The notes: a model not told the origin generated them from the sequence alone. A DNA stretch of 64,000 bases from Bacillus pseudomycoides (GCF_022811845.1 NZ_CP064268.1:124001-188000); one strand, 5' to 3'. Shown: positions 1 through 9,156, counted from the stretch's first letter. Made by a program: numbers and translations.

Positions 1-341
1 AGTATCTTCTCTTTTGCTTGCACTACTAGCCAACCTTTTTCGGTCAAAACAATAATTTTCCCTCTCTTATCAGTTGGATGAGCTTTGCGCATTACATAAC
101 CACTTTTCTCAAGATAATCCACCATTTTACTCACAGCTTGCTTTGTAATTCCTAAATATTCGGCTAGTTCTATACCTGTCGCTCCATTAGGAGTGATGCA
201 TTTAAACATAAAACCGTGTACAGGTCTAATATCTCTAAATCCCAATTCACTCAATTTGTCATGTAGTTCATTGATTGATGCGCTAAAGGATAATGACAAA
301 AGTGACGTAAGGTCCAATTCACTAAATACTTGATGACTCAT
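1..341 (-). CDS. MarR-family transcriptional regulator (3' end outside window)
   Basis: The reading frame starts at ATG 341, preceded by AAGGAGG, and runs off the left edge, so only about 113 residues are visible. They contain a winged helix-turn-helix with TKQAVSKMVDYLEKSGYV followed by the wing (HPTDKRGK), the usual MarR DNA-binding layout. The gene diverges from the DUF3238-like/azoR pair, and two matching inverted repeats lie between them. By analogy with MarR repressors next to azoreductases, it probably represses itself and the divergent genes and is released by quinones or other electrophiles; the ligand is inference. Confidence 0.85.
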   Translation of the reverse strand, partial: MSHQVFSELDLTSLLSLSFSASINELHDKLSELGFRDIRPVHGFMFKCITPNGATGIELAEYLGITKQAVSKMVDYLEKSGYVMRKAHPTDKRGKIIVLTEKGWLVVQAKEKI

Positions 342-361
342 ACATAAAACCTCCTTAAATA

Positions 362-431
362 AAGTCAATACGGTTGACTACATCCAATTTCTATTGTACT
401 ATATGGAATATAGTCAATCAAATTGACTATA
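362..431. promoter_or_regulatory. Divergent promoter region with two MarR-type operators
   Basis: Two inverted repeats share AGTCAA-N5-TTGACT: 363-379 and the longer TATAGTCAA/TTGACTATA at 409-431. A rightward promoter fits as TTGACT (374-379), a 17-base spacer and TACTAT (397-402). A leftward one fits with TTGACT on the minus strand (417-412), 17 bases and ATAGAA. Each operator overlaps one -35 box, so one regulator could shut both directions. Confidence 0.6.
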
Positions 432-494
432 ATTAGTTATAAGAGAAATAAGGGATTCAACGAAACAAAAATTAATAAATTATGGAGGTTTCTC

Positions 495-1079
495 ATGGCT
501 AACATCGTGAAAATTAGAGGAAGTGTGTTTGCCCCTTATGCTTGGTTAGAACCTATTAAAGATCCTACAACAGGAAAACTTTTTGAATATACTGGTGATG
601 CACGTGAATTTACACCTTATGCTGTAAACACTATGCGTTCCAGAATTGAACAAGAAATAGTTGTAGATTTTTATAAAAAAGAAATTTTCACATATGCGAA
701 TACCGGCATAACAACAGAAAGAATCACAACTCCTGATGGTTCCGTTAATAAGAGAACAGGAAAAGCTAGTACGGAAAATATTTTGTGCACTGATGTTGTA
801 TGGAAGTCAAATGACGTCAAATTTAAAATGACTGCAAGTGCTAGCAACCCATTAAATGTATATGCACCTCCTGTTGACTACCTATTAACTGTACATGTCC
901 AAAAAGATGGTACTGTCGATATTGAAGGTGCACATGATGGATTCCCTTGTTATGAATTTTATAAGCAAGTAAATTTTGGTCTGTTTGAGAAAATTCATAC
1001 ACATGACTTCAGAGAAACTGGTGATACAGCTGAAGCTCTAGGTGGAGACATGGAGTATAGTTTTAAAAAGATATTATAA
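495..1079 (+). CDS. DUF3238-like hypothetical protein
   Basis: The start at ATG 495 is preferred over upstream in-frame codons because GGAGG lies just upstream (484-488). The 194-residue product begins MANIVKIRGSVFAPYAWLEP, has no signal peptide or membrane segment, and looks like a compact beta-rich protein. It resembles the Bacillus DUF3238 family from memory; no function is established. It sits between a MarR-type operator region and azoR in the same direction, so it is probably co-controlled with azoR, perhaps as part of an electrophile response. Confidence 0.65.
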   Translation: MANIVKIRGSVFAPYAWLEPIKDPTTGKLFEYTGDAREFTPYAVNTMRSRIEQEIVVDFYKKEIFTYANTGITTERITTPDGSVNKRTGKASTENILCTDVVWKSNDVKFKMTASASNPLNVYAPPVDYLLTVHVQKDGTVDIEGAHDGFPCYEFYKQVNFGLFEKIHTHDFRETGDTAEALGGDMEYSFKKIL

Positions 1080-1153
1080 AGAACAATATACTACCCTTTT
1101 TATTAAATAAATATATAACAACGTCAAAGAGTGAGTAACAGGAGGAAAAGAGA

Positions 1154-1780
1154 ATGACAACAGTTTTATTTGTAAAAGCAAACAATCGTCCAGCAAATCA
1201 ATCAGTTAGCGTAAAATTATATTATGCTTTTTTAGCAAGTTATAAAGAATCTCATCCAAATGAGACGGTAGTAGAGCTTGATTTATACAACGAGGAATTG
1301 CCATATGTAGGAGTAGATATGATTAACGGCACATTTAAGTCTAGTAGAGGATTTGATTTAACAGCAGAAGAAGCAAAAGCAGTAGCTGTTGCGGATAAAT
1401 ATTTAGATCAATTCCTTGCAGCTGATAAAGTTGTTTTTGGTTTCCCATTATGGAATTTAACAATCCCAGCTGTATTACACACATATATTGATTACTTAAA
1501 CCGCGCGGGAAAAACATTTAAATATACGTCAGAAGGTCCAGTAGGTCTCATTGGAAATAAAAAAATTGCATTATTAAACGCAAGTGGCGGTGTATATTCT
1601 GAAGGACCAAAAGCCCCAATGGAAATGGCTGTTAAATATGTAGCAAGTATGATGGGCTTCTTCGGTGCAAAAGATATAGAAAAAATAGTAATTGAAGGTC
1701 ACAACCAGTTCCCAGATAAAGCAGAAGAAATTATTGCTGTAGGGCTTGAAAAAGCGATTAAAGTAGCAAGTAAGTTCTAA
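1154..1780 (+). CDS. azoR: FMN-dependent NADH-azoreductase / quinone reductase
   Basis: The 208-residue protein has the flavodoxin-like fold of AzoR: an N-terminal strand leading to the phosphate-binding loop (NNRPANQSVS), the FPLWNLTIPAVLHTYIDY flavin-binding segment and the LNASGG loop. AzoR enzymes are cytosolic dimers that reduce azo dyes and quinones by two-electron transfer from NADH, which protects thiols. The start is fixed by AGGAGG upstream at 1140-1145. It follows the DUF3238-like gene by 74 bases and ends before a strong terminator. Regulation by the divergent MarR protein is inferred. Confidence 0.92.
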   Translation: MTTVLFVKANNRPANQSVSVKLYYAFLASYKESHPNETVVELDLYNEELPYVGVDMINGTFKSSRGFDLTAEEAKAVAVADKYLDQFLAADKVVFGFPLWNLTIPAVLHTYIDYLNRAGKTFKYTSEGPVGLIGNKKIALLNASGGVYSEGPKAPMEMAVKYVASMMGFFGAKDIEKIVIEGHNQFPDKAEEIIAVGLEKAIKVASKF

Positions 1781-1807
1781 TTAACAAAACACTTGTCACT
1801 CTATATG

Positions 1808-1848
1808 GCAGTACCAACACTTTTATAGCGGATGGTACTGCTTTTTTA
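1808..1848 (+). terminator. Terminator of azoR
   Basis: An 8-bp stem GCAGTACC/GGTACTGC (1808-1815, 1834-1841) is followed directly by a run of T. Confidence 0.85.
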
Positions 1849-1855
1849 TTTGCTT

Positions 1856-1898
1856 AGCTCGCATCAATTGGGCAGTAAGGCCCCAATTGATGCGAGCT
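1856..1898. repeat. Perfect 17-bp inverted repeat
   Basis: Arms 1856-1872 and 1882-1898 (AGCTCGCATCAATTGGG) pair perfectly around a 9-base loop, just before the MFS gene. The second arm is not followed by a long T run, so it may be a leader hairpin or operator rather than a plain terminator. Confidence 0.6.
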
Positions 1899-1944
1899 TT
1901 CCATTCTCAACTTATTAAACGAAAGAAAGCAGGATTACATTACA

Positions 1945-3075
1945 ATGGAACGTTTATGGACAAAAAACTATATAATGCTGACCATTACAGCATTATTACT
2001 ATTTAGTGGTTTTTATTTACTAATGCCAACACTACCTATGTTTATTAAACAACTAGGTGGAAGTGAATCTCAAGTTGGATTTATTATTGGGGTGTTTACA
2101 ATATCGGCAGTTATTTTTCGTCCTATTGTTGGAGGATTAATGGATCGATATGGTCGAATGGTATTTATAATAAGCGGACTACTACTTTTCGCAATTACAA
2201 TGTATTTTTATGATTGGGTAACAGGGGTTATATTTTTAGTGGTCTTACGTATTCTCCATGGAATCAGCTGGGCAGTTGCTACAACTTCGATCGGAACGGC
2301 TGTGACTGATGTTATTCCACAATCTCGTCGTGGAGAAGGAATGGGATGGTATGGACTTGCCATGACTTTAGGTATGGCTTTAGGACCAGTATTAGGTCTT
2401 TGGGTAATAAAATCATTTTCATTCCATTATCTATTTCTTCTATGTACAGGATTAGCACTTGTTGCATTCATACTTGCACTTGGTACAAAAATACCAGCAA
2501 TTCAACATGCATCAAAAAAACCAATATCATTTTTTGAAAAAACACTCTTACCAATCGCTATTGTTACATTTTTCCTATCTCTTACTTTTGGTGGCATTAC
2601 AACATTTTTACCACTGTTTGCGGCAAAAATTCAAGTTAATGCTGGTACTTTTTTCTTAGTTTATGCTGTCACACTTACAGTAGTTAGACCATTTGCAGGG
2701 AAGGTATCCGATAAATATGGAGAAGGAATCATTATTATTCCTGCGCTGTTTACACTGATAGCCGCACTATTAGTTCTAGCAATGACAAATGGGATTGTTG
2801 GACTAGTTATTACAGCTATTTTGTATGGGATTGGATTCGGATCAGCACAACCTGCTCTTCAAGTAGCCATGATACGATTAGCTTCACCAGAGAAAAGAGG
2901 AATAGCGAACGCTACATTTTTTACTGCTTTTGATTTAGGGATTGGTTTAGGGTCCATTCTTCTAGGATTTGTTTCACAACTCATGGGATATCAAATGCTA
3001 TTCATTGTTTGTGCTGTCTCTGGGTTTGTTAGTCTGTTAATTTTTATTTTGTTTGTAAAAAAGACGCTAACATAA
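1945..3075 (+). CDS. MFS transporter, probable drug or metabolite exporter
   Basis: The 376-residue protein has about 12 hydrophobic segments and the MFS loop 2-3 signature as GGLMDRYGRMVF near residue 65, with a related motif GKVSDKYGEG in the second half. It belongs to the DHA-type major facilitator family, which exports small molecules by proton antiport. The substrate cannot be read from sequence. ATG 1945 has AAAGAAAGCAGG upstream, a modest ribosome-binding site. It stands alone between two hairpins. Confidence 0.85.
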   Translation: MERLWTKNYIMLTITALLLFSGFYLLMPTLPMFIKQLGGSESQVGFIIGVFTISAVIFRPIVGGLMDRYGRMVFIISGLLLFAITMYFYDWVTGVIFLVVLRILHGISWAVATTSIGTAVTDVIPQSRRGEGMGWYGLAMTLGMALGPVLGLWVIKSFSFHYLFLLCTGLALVAFILALGTKIPAIQHASKKPISFFEKTLLPIAIVTFFLSLTFGGITTFLPLFAAKIQVNAGTFFLVYAVTLTVVRPFAGKVSDKYGEGIIIIPALFTLIAALLVLAMTNGIVGLVITAILYGIGFGSAQPALQVAMIRLASPEKRGIANATFFTAFDLGIGLGSILLGFVSQLMGYQMLFIVCAVSGFVSLLIFILFVKKTLT

Positions 3076-3090
3076 CTTTTAAACTTACGA

Positions 3091-3138
3091 AAAAAGCGCT
3101 ATTCTTTTTGTAGAAATATACAGAAAGGATAGCGTTTT
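3091..3138 (+). terminator. Imperfect terminator after MFS gene
   Basis: AAAAAGCGCTATTCTTT (3091 onward) pairs imperfectly with AAAGGATAGCGTTTT ending at 3138, just before the insertion sequence. Confidence 0.6.
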
Positions 3139-3141
3139 GGC

Positions 3142-4002
3142 GGTTCTGGTGCAAAGATAAAATAAAAGAGAATATAGCGCATATATTTCGAGTGGAATTG
3201 TATTTTATGCTGTTAACCCAAACAATTGATGGATGAATTCTTTCTGATTTTGAACAGACTGATCCCGTAAATCAATCTGTTCTTTTTTAATCATATGCAT
3301 GACTTCTACTCCTGCAAGAATGGATGTAGCTGTGCCAAAAGACTTGAACCCTAACATAGAACGCACACGTTTCTTAATAAAACGATGATCTTGTTCCACT
3401 ATATTATTGAGATATCTAACTTGTCATAGCTGTATGCCTTCAGGCATAAGTTTTTCTTCTTTCAACGCTTGAATTGCTACAGGATAGGCAGGGTTCTTAT
3501 CTACTGTTATCACGCGAGGTTTAGAAACGTACGAAAAAGCCAGGGCTTTCTTGAAAAAACACTTGGCGGCTTGTTTATCTCTTGATTTACTTAGATAAAA
3601 ATCAATGGTATTCCCTTCTGAATCAACGACACGATATAAATATATCCATTGCCCTTTTACTTTAATATAGGTTTCATCGACTCTCCATGAATCATTTGTT
3701 GATTTTAGATGATGTCGTACTTTCTCTTCTAATTGAGGTCCATATTGATGAACCCAGCGCATAATCGTTGTGTGAGCAATGGATAATCCTCTTTCCTCCA
3801 TCATTTCCACCAGGTTACGGAAGCTCAAATTGTACCGTAGGTACCCCTTACTGTTAATAAGATTAGTTCAGGCTGATAATGTTTCCACTTGAATAGGTTT
3901 TGCTTTTCCATACTGATCACGTCCTTTTTTAGAGTACTAGTATCAGTATGTCTAAGTTTCAGAGATTAGTTACATAAATCTTATAGTTTTTGCACCAGAA
4001 CC
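3142..4002 (-). mobile_element. IS6-family insertion sequence, type B, decayed
   Basis: Ends are inverted repeats GGTTCTGGTGCAAA (3142) and its complement ending at 4002, giving 861 bp, the same length as the other type B copy at 8249-9109. Flanking octamers (GTTTTGGC and GTTAATTT) do not match, so no target duplication survives. The transposase is broken. Confidence 0.9.
3205..3911 (-). pseudogene. IS6-family transposase, frameshifted and with internal stop
   Basis: Compared with the intact copy at 40663-41379, a base is missing near 3845 (a TACCACC stretch becomes TACCCC), shifting the frame after the 24th or so codon. An arginine codon becomes TGA at 3424-3426, between QL and QVRYLNN. The two surviving pieces cover the DDE domain. 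This copy cannot make a full transposase. Confidence 0.9.
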
Positions 4003-4638
4003 GTTAATTTTATTATTACAAATTAATATGAGGGGAAATATTATATTGATAAAACTACTATTTCAATATCATTTAATTAACTAAAATAATTAGGATTTGA
4101 TATATCTAGCTAAAAAATAATTATTTTAATTTGAAAGAAAAACAAATGAAATTTTAATATTATTAATATAATTTAATCATATACTGCATATAGATTCCCT
4201 TTATTTGGATATGAAGAATTGCATATCTATATGAAGGGATATCAACTAGTCTGTGCTATGTATTGCTGATAAAATGTGATTTTATTTGTATGTGTACAGA
4301 AAATTTTATGTTTATGAACAGAGGATAAAACTCAATAATATCAACGTTTTCTAGCTATAATCATGTTCATACAGTGTGTAAACAAATCAATGTTCAATTA
4401 AACTTAGGTTTTTATATTTCTGAACATGTATTCATCTTAAAAAACACTATAATGATAAGGGTTTGTAGTCCTTAGCGTACAATTTTCTCCGAATGATATA
4501 GTGACCCCATTTATGAAATCTTACAACACTGTCACCTTTATGTAAGGTTATTAGATAGTTTAACTATTATTTCAATGTGATAATAAAAGTATAAGAAATA
4601 CACACATAAAAAATATATTATACAGAGGTAACCATACG
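4003..4638. other. AT-rich intergenic stretch, no gene seen
   Basis: Very AT-rich sequence with stops in all frames. I see no convincing gene, terminator or repeat here. Confidence 0.6.
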
Positions 4639-4805
4639 ATGATTTTAAAACTAGCATTTATACTTTTGGTGTAGTCTTGGTATTATGGGGTATATATAGT
4701 ACGAAAACATATGAATCATTTTTAGACAAAATCACTGGAATAGGACAGTTATTAGGCGGAATTACATGCATAATTGCTGGGATTTTATCCTTTATAATTA
4801 AATAA
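4639..4805 (+). pseudogene. Small membrane protein, frameshifted
   Basis: ATG 4639 follows GAGGT, but its frame stops after 11 codons. A different frame then reads VVLVLWGIYS and, later, LLGGITCIIAGILSFIIK to a stop at 4805. This looks like one two-helix membrane protein of about 54 residues split by a one-base shift. Family not recognised. Confidence 0.4.
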
Positions 4806-4888
4806 TTTATAAATGAGTAGCTCCAACCTTACTAACCTATAAATCACTTATTTTGTATCAAACAATCCTTACATACGGAGGTTTTAAA

Positions 4889-5086
4889 ATGAAAAAATAT
4901 ATTTTAACTTTAATACCATTTATCCTAGGGATAGGGTGTGTAGTTAGTTTTAATACTATCGGATCTAAAGTTGCATCAGATGGTACCCTTGTGGAACCAT
5001 TCTATTTACTACCAATGGGTTATTCATTTTTAGCTATCGGTATAATTAGTCTTTTTGTAAGTAAAATTAAAAAAGTTAATAAATAG
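4889..5086 (+). CDS. DUF3955-like small membrane protein
   Basis: The 65-residue product starts at ATG 4889, which has GGAGG eight bases upstream. It has two hydrophobic helices (about residues 4-20 and 42-58) with a short loop (VASDGTLVEPFY) between, and a basic tail (KIKKVNK). Length and the DGTLVEPF loop fit the DUF3955 family of Firmicute membrane proteins, whose function is unknown. A terminator follows at once. Confidence 0.7.
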   Translation: MKKYILTLIPFILGIGCVVSFNTIGSKVASDGTLVEPFYLLPMGYSFLAIGIISLFVSKIKKVNK

Positions 5087-5090
5087 ATTT

Positions 5091-5122
5091 AAAAAAAGAG
5101 CCTTAATAAGGCTCTTTTTTTA
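5091..5122 (+). terminator. Terminator of DUF3955-like gene
   Basis: AAAAAGAGCC pairs with GGCTCTTTTT around a short TTAATA loop and ends in a T run. Confidence 0.85.
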
Positions 5123-5487
5123 AATTTCATGAAAAGTTATTTTTTATGGTTTTCCCATTGTATTTGGGTGTAAGGCAGTGATTGGGTTAAAGCGAAGCAA
5201 AAAACTAGCCCCTTATAGTGTCATAATTGATTACAATTTCTTTTAAAACAAATGTAAACTTTTGGGTATTAGTTTACATTCGATTTTTTAAGGTAAAAGG
5301 CTGAATAATTAAGAAAAGTGAATTTAATAAGTTACTATAATTTACATTTGAGTTAAAATAAGAGTGGTTGAAACTGGGGTCTCACTTATGTTTAGAAACA
5401 GAAATTAGAAAACATACAAATGGGAGGATACAATGATGAACCAAAAAAAGTTAGAAATGCCTTTTTAAAAGATATAGCAAAAATTTT
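5123..5487 (+). other. Intergenic region with possible disrupted 5' end of next gene
   Basis: A strong GGGAGG (5422-5427) sits five bases before ATG 5433, but that frame closes after 10-11 codons. A frame change would give MNQKKVRNAFLKD and lead towards the large gene that follows. No other gene is visible. Confidence 0.4.
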
Positions 5488-6408
5488 GTGGATGGAATCA
5501 AATTTGAAGATGTTAAAGATAAATATAGTGTTAGTAGAAGAAAGATTGAGAAAATCGTTGAGCAAAATGAAACAGAGAAAGATCACATACTATTAATAAA
5601 TCTAAGCAAAATTTTCTCATATCACTTGTCACTATGGAAAAACGATGTATTGATCAGCGGTGGAAACAATGTAGAAGGATTAAAGAACATGCAGAAGGTC
5701 TTATTTTACCAGTGCATGGGACAGGATCTCTATACAATCAGGTATCCAAGGATGATCTTGGGATATACGTTTAGAGAAGTCGTCCTCACATTAGTTCATT
5801 TTGCAATGTATGGATGGGAGAAAGAAGAAAATATATTATATGATTTTATGGCTCATCACTTCGGTGGACATTTAATAGATGCCAATGAAGAGGATAGACA
5901 TATTTGGTTTTTGCTAGAGCTGTACTTGCAGTATAAAAATAAAACCATCATGGGAACGAATGAAAAATTGCATCTAGCCGTGATAAATAAGTTTAAGGAA
6001 GCTGAACTACGATGCGACTTAATCCCTGAAGACCTGAACATTTATGATGAAGTGCTGGGACGTTGGTCGACTGGTGAATTAGAAGAAATAGAACATCTAA
6101 TTTCGATAATGTCTCAGTATCATTCTACATTAGCTTCTGAAATCGGACAGCTAGGTGAATTTGGTGATTTCGGATTCGGATTTTATCCTATTGAAATCTT
6201 ATTCTTGATCCATGTAAGGAAACAACTAGGGTTGCCAGTACCTACTCAATTCGATAATTTTCTGATGAATACTCCAGAAGCGAAAATGGTATTTGGAGAA
6301 CGTGAGCCATACCCTGAATGGGACCCCGTGCTTCAGATGATCGATGAATTTTATCGTAAAAACTACCCGGAATATATTCCTAACAAGCATGGAGAATTAT
6401 TTCAATAA
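5488..6408 (+). CDS. Uncharacterised protein, possible immunity-type protein; 5' end doubtful
   Basis: The open frame begins at GTG 5488 and encodes 306 residues, soluble and largely helical, with no signal peptide. The C-terminal half (GFYPIEILFLIHVRKQLGL, then NTPEAKMVFG) has the feel of helical immunity proteins that pair with polymorphic toxins, but I cannot assign a family. GTG 5488 has no ribosome-binding site, whereas the good one at 5422 precedes ATG 5433 in another frame, so one or two small indels (an A7 run at 5443-5449 is one candidate) may have broken the true start. The next gene follows after 16 bases with its own GGGAGG. Confidence 0.5.
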   Translation: MDGIKFEDVKDKYSVSRRKIEKIVEQNETEKDHILLINLSKIFSYHLSLWKNDVLISGGNNVEGLKNMQKVLFYQCMGQDLYTIRYPRMILGYTFREVVLTLVHFAMYGWEKEENILYDFMAHHFGGHLIDANEEDRHIWFLLELYLQYKNKTIMGTNEKLHLAVINKFKEAELRCDLIPEDLNIYDEVLGRWSTGELEEIEHLISIMSQYHSTLASEIGQLGEFGDFGFGFYPIEILFLIHVRKQLGLPVPTQFDNFLMNTPEAKMVFGEREPYPEWDPVLQMIDEFYRKNYPEYIPNKHGELFQ

Positions 6409-6424
6409 AAGGGAGGAAGCTAAT

Positions 6425-6880
6425 ATGCCCAATCAAGGGATAGCGCAGATTATATTTCCTGATAGCAAGGATTTGGAAACGTTTTTGAAGGAGCAAGGAA
6501 GTTATGACTTACATGAAGACCTATTAAAATATGGATTGACGACGAAACAGTTTTTATACGTTGACTATAAAGGTGAGCAATACCAAGAAATTGTCAATTT
6601 TATTCTTGATTACGAATTTGCCCACCAAATTGAATTAGCAACACAAGAAGAACTCGAGAAATTAGAAGCATTTAATTATGAATTTTTACCTGAAAAGATC
6701 AAGGAGGCCAACAAAATACTGTCACCAAAGGGGTATGGACTATTTTCATATCCAAATTCGGGAGACTTCTTCGCACTATTCATTGTAAAAATAGAGAATA
6801 TAACAAAATTGCTGCAAGAAGAAGTGCTGCTTGATGATAGAATCCCTTTTCAAGAAAGGTGTATCAAGTATTATAGATAG
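6425..6880 (+). CDS. Hypothetical protein, possible immunity-type partner
   Basis: ATG 6425 follows GGGAGG at 6411-6416. The 151-residue soluble protein ends with a beta-rich section (LSPKGYGLFSYPNSGDFFAL, then FIVKIENI) like that in several small immunity or SMI1-like families. It follows the previous gene by 16 bases and is probably translated from the same mRNA. No toxin gene is adjacent, so if these are immunity genes they are orphans. Function is not assigned. Confidence 0.6.
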   Translation: MPNQGIAQIIFPDSKDLETFLKEQGSYDLHEDLLKYGLTTKQFLYVDYKGEQYQEIVNFILDYEFAHQIELATQEELEKLEAFNYEFLPEKIKEANKILSPKGYGLFSYPNSGDFFALFIVKIENITKLLQEEVLLDDRIPFQERCIKYYR

Positions 6881-6883
6881 ACC

Positions 6884-6900
6884 GGTTCTGGTGCAAAAAC
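6884..6900. repeat. Solitary IS6-family (type B) terminal repeat
   Basis: GGTTCTGGTGCAAAAAC stands alone, without transposase, just after the previous stop codon. It is a relic of a type B IS end. Confidence 0.65.
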
Positions 6901-6971
6901 CTCAAGGCAATTGCAATTTGGGGTATCGCCAGTATTTTGGAAAAAAACCACGCTAAGCAAAAAATACAATA

Positions 6972-6991
6972 AGCTGTCCATATGGACAGCT
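6972..6991 (-). terminator. Perfect 20-bp palindrome, likely terminator of the GNAT gene
   Basis: AGCTGTCCATATGGACAGCT is a perfect palindrome lying just downstream of the minus-strand acetyltransferase. On that strand it is followed by a T-rich tract. Confidence 0.6.
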
Positions 6992-7011
6992 CATTTACAT
7001 AATTCTCGTTA

Positions 7012-7506
7012 TCAGAAGTCAATTAAATTCTTGCGATTTGCGGTCTGTACCTCATCTATAAGTAATTCCATTACAACACCAACAACGGGACCTTCAGCAT
7101 CAATTTTATCAGTTAATTGAAAACCGAAAGACTCATATAGTTTCATTGCTAGTTTGTTGTCTGGATGAAGACTTAAATAAATTTTTCTGCATTGAAATTT
7201 TTGTTGTAAATACTGGATTATCAGGTGTAGAAACCGTTTTGCATACCCGTTTCCTTGGAAATGGTAATCAATCATAAAACGATCTAGCCATACGCTGTCA
7301 TCTTTTGCTGAATACCAACCATACATTGCGTATCCGACAAGTGTTTCTCCATCATATAAACCTAATGATGTTCCATTTTCTTCAAATAAAGATTCTGCTA
7401 AAGAAAACGCATTACTTTCAATAAATTGTTGTTGCTCTTTAGCTACGTCTAAAGCAGCGACTGAACGCCAATTATTTACTGTTACTTCACAAATGTGAAG
7501 AGCCAT
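7012..7506 (-). CDS. GNAT acetyltransferase, BltD/spermidine-acetyltransferase-like
   Basis: The 164-residue protein carries the GNAT core: VWLDRFMIDYHFQGNGYAKR holds strand 4 and the acetyl-CoA pyrophosphate loop (Q-G-N-G-Y-A), and RKIYLSLHPDNKLAMKLYES is the following strand and helix. The WLDRFFID-type segment is characteristic of BltD/PaiA-like diamine and polyamine acetyltransferases of Bacillus. Predicted role: transfer of acetyl from acetyl-CoA to a small amine, in the cytosol. Substrate not proven. Confidence 0.85.
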   Translation of the reverse strand: MALHICEVTVNNWRSVAALDVAKEQQQFIESNAFSLAESLFEENGTSLGLYDGETLVGYAMYGWYSAKDDSVWLDRFMIDYHFQGNGYAKRFLHLIIQYLQQKFQCRKIYLSLHPDNKLAMKLYESFGFQLTDKIDAEGPVVGVVMELLIDEVQTANRKNLIDF

Positions 7507-8064
7507 AGTTCCAACTCGCTTTCTGAAGTGTTATAAAGCTAGTATGGATAATTTTACTTGTTCTTTCGTTTAAGTCAAGCTACATGTAGCTTGTTTTAAA
7601 GCATTCACATTTTCTTCTATTTTTTAAATCGAATTGGAAATGAAAGTAAGTCTATGACCTATTTTTACACGTATCTCGGCTGTACCCCCTATTAATCCGA
7701 CAGCTTCGCAAAGTGAGAAAATTGTATTTCCAACTTAACAAAATAGCACTTTTATTTCTCAATACAAAATTATCCAAAATGTGATAAAGTTAATTTGTCA
7801 TAGCTAATACCCTTTCATCGCTATTTTATTTTGTAGAAAACATACGAGAACAGGCTCTCTGATAGGAGGGTTTGTTTTTGTATACATATTATTTTAGAAC
7901 TGATTTGTATATTTTGTCTTATTCCTCCTTTTCAAAGTATGGCAAAAACACCCAAATATGATATTTTTATTATTTCTAATGTCCGCTAATGCTTATTGCG
8001 TAAAAAAGTTCCATTGCTACACAGACCCCGTAACTTAAAAGATTTTCGGAATTTATACAGAGGA
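7507..8064. other. Intergenic region without clear genes
   Basis: A palindrome CAAGCTACATGTAGCTTG lies near 7577, upstream of the acetyltransferase. The rest is AT-rich with frequent stops. GGAGG near 7866 is not followed by a usable frame. Confidence 0.5.
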
Positions 8065-8248
8065 CTATCCAACCAGATTTAATGGTGGTACCAGATTTAA
8101 TGGTGGTTGGTTCAAAAACGTATCTAGCGATTGCATTTCATTTCTAAGATTTTCTAACATATGACGTTTTCGTCTTTCTAAGGCTGCCTGATCCATCGTG
8201 TCCATCTCACGAAATAGGGTTTCTCGCGAGATATCCTGAACGAATTTA
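8065..8248 (-). pseudogene. C-terminal gene fragment cut by insertion sequence
   Basis: The minus frame reads out of the IS end and continues KFVQDISRETLFREMDTMDQ and then a charged helix ending DTFLNQPPLNL. The start within the IS end is accidental; the native 5' part is missing on the other side of the IS. Family not recognised. Confidence 0.45.
8072..8107. repeat. 18-bp tandem duplication
   Basis: ACCAGATTTAATGGTGGT occurs twice in a row (8072-8089, 8090-8107), inside the tail of the fragmentary gene. It duplicates a PPLNLV peptide. Confidence 0.8.
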
Positions 8249-9109
8249 GGTTCTGGTGCAAAAACCATTTGATAGAGATATAGAACCTACATGGCCTATT
8301 CAATGACAGATTATGATGCAATTCTAAACAACTTATGTATGAACCCAACTTCATTTTGAGCAGACTTCACCTGTAGGTTAAGTTGTCCTTTTTTCATCAT
8401 ATGCATGGCTTCAACGCCGCTCAATATAGAAGTGGCTGTTTCATACGACTTGAATCCTAACATAGAACGTACACGTTTCTTAATGAAACGGTGATCCTGT
8501 TCCACTATATTATTGAGATATTTAACTTGCCTTATTTGTATGCCTTCAGGCATACGTTTCTCTTCTTTAACTCTTGAATCGCTACGGGATAGGCTGGGTT
8601 CTTGTCTACTGTTATAACACGAGGTTTACAAATATGAGAAGCAGCCAAGGCTTTCTTGAAAAAGCGCTTGGCTGCTTGTTTATCTCTTGATTCACTTAGA
8701 TAAAAATCAATGGTGTTTCCTTCAGAATCTACTGCGCGATATAAATACATCCATTGACCTTTTACTTTCACATACGTTTCATCGACTCTCCAGGAATCAT
8801 TTGTCGTCTTAAGATGACGTCGTACTCTTTCGTCTAATTCAGGTCCATATTGATGCACCCAACGCATAATGGTGGTGTGAGCAATAGACAAACCTCGTTC
8901 CTCCATCATTTCTACCAAATCACGAAAACTGAGGTTGTACCGTAGGTACCATCTCACAGTTAATAAAATCATATCAGGTTGATAATGCTTCCATTTGAAC
9001 AAATTTTCCTTTTTCATACCGATCACACACCTTTTTTAGAGTACTAGTATCAGTATGTCCAAGATTTAGAGGTTACTTGCATGTATCTTGAAGTTTTTGC
9101 ACCAGAACC
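8249..9109 (-). mobile_element. IS6-family insertion sequence, type B
   Basis: Inverted ends GGTTCTGGTGCAAAAA at 8249 and the complement ending at 9109 give 861 bp. It has the same orientation as the copy at 3142-4002. Flanking octamers CGAATTTA and GAAAATAA differ, so no target duplication is left. Confidence 0.92.
8311..9026 (-). pseudogene. IS6-family transposase, frameshifted
   Basis: The gene matches the 238-residue intact copy at 40663-41379 but lacks one T in a run near 8558, so residues after about 157 are in another frame. Both pieces are otherwise well conserved, including the first two catalytic aspartates (DETY, TVDKNPAY) and the glutamate in EQDHR. A recent loss, or a sequencing error in the T run. 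Confidence 0.85.
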
Positions 9110-9156
9110 GAAAATAAAAATGAGTTTTACAAAACTAAGAAAATAGGAAATTGATA

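Noticed and set aside
423..494. N-terminal extension of the DUF3238-like gene
   Set aside because: The ribosome-binding site lies before ATG 495, and the first part falls within the operator region.
2346..2659. Two overlapping frames within the MFS gene
   Set aside because: They are in other frames of a clear transporter gene and have no ribosome-binding site.
8065..8268. A 67-residue protein starting MVFAPEP
   Set aside because: The start lies inside the IS terminal repeat; only the downstream part is native, so it was recorded as a fragment.
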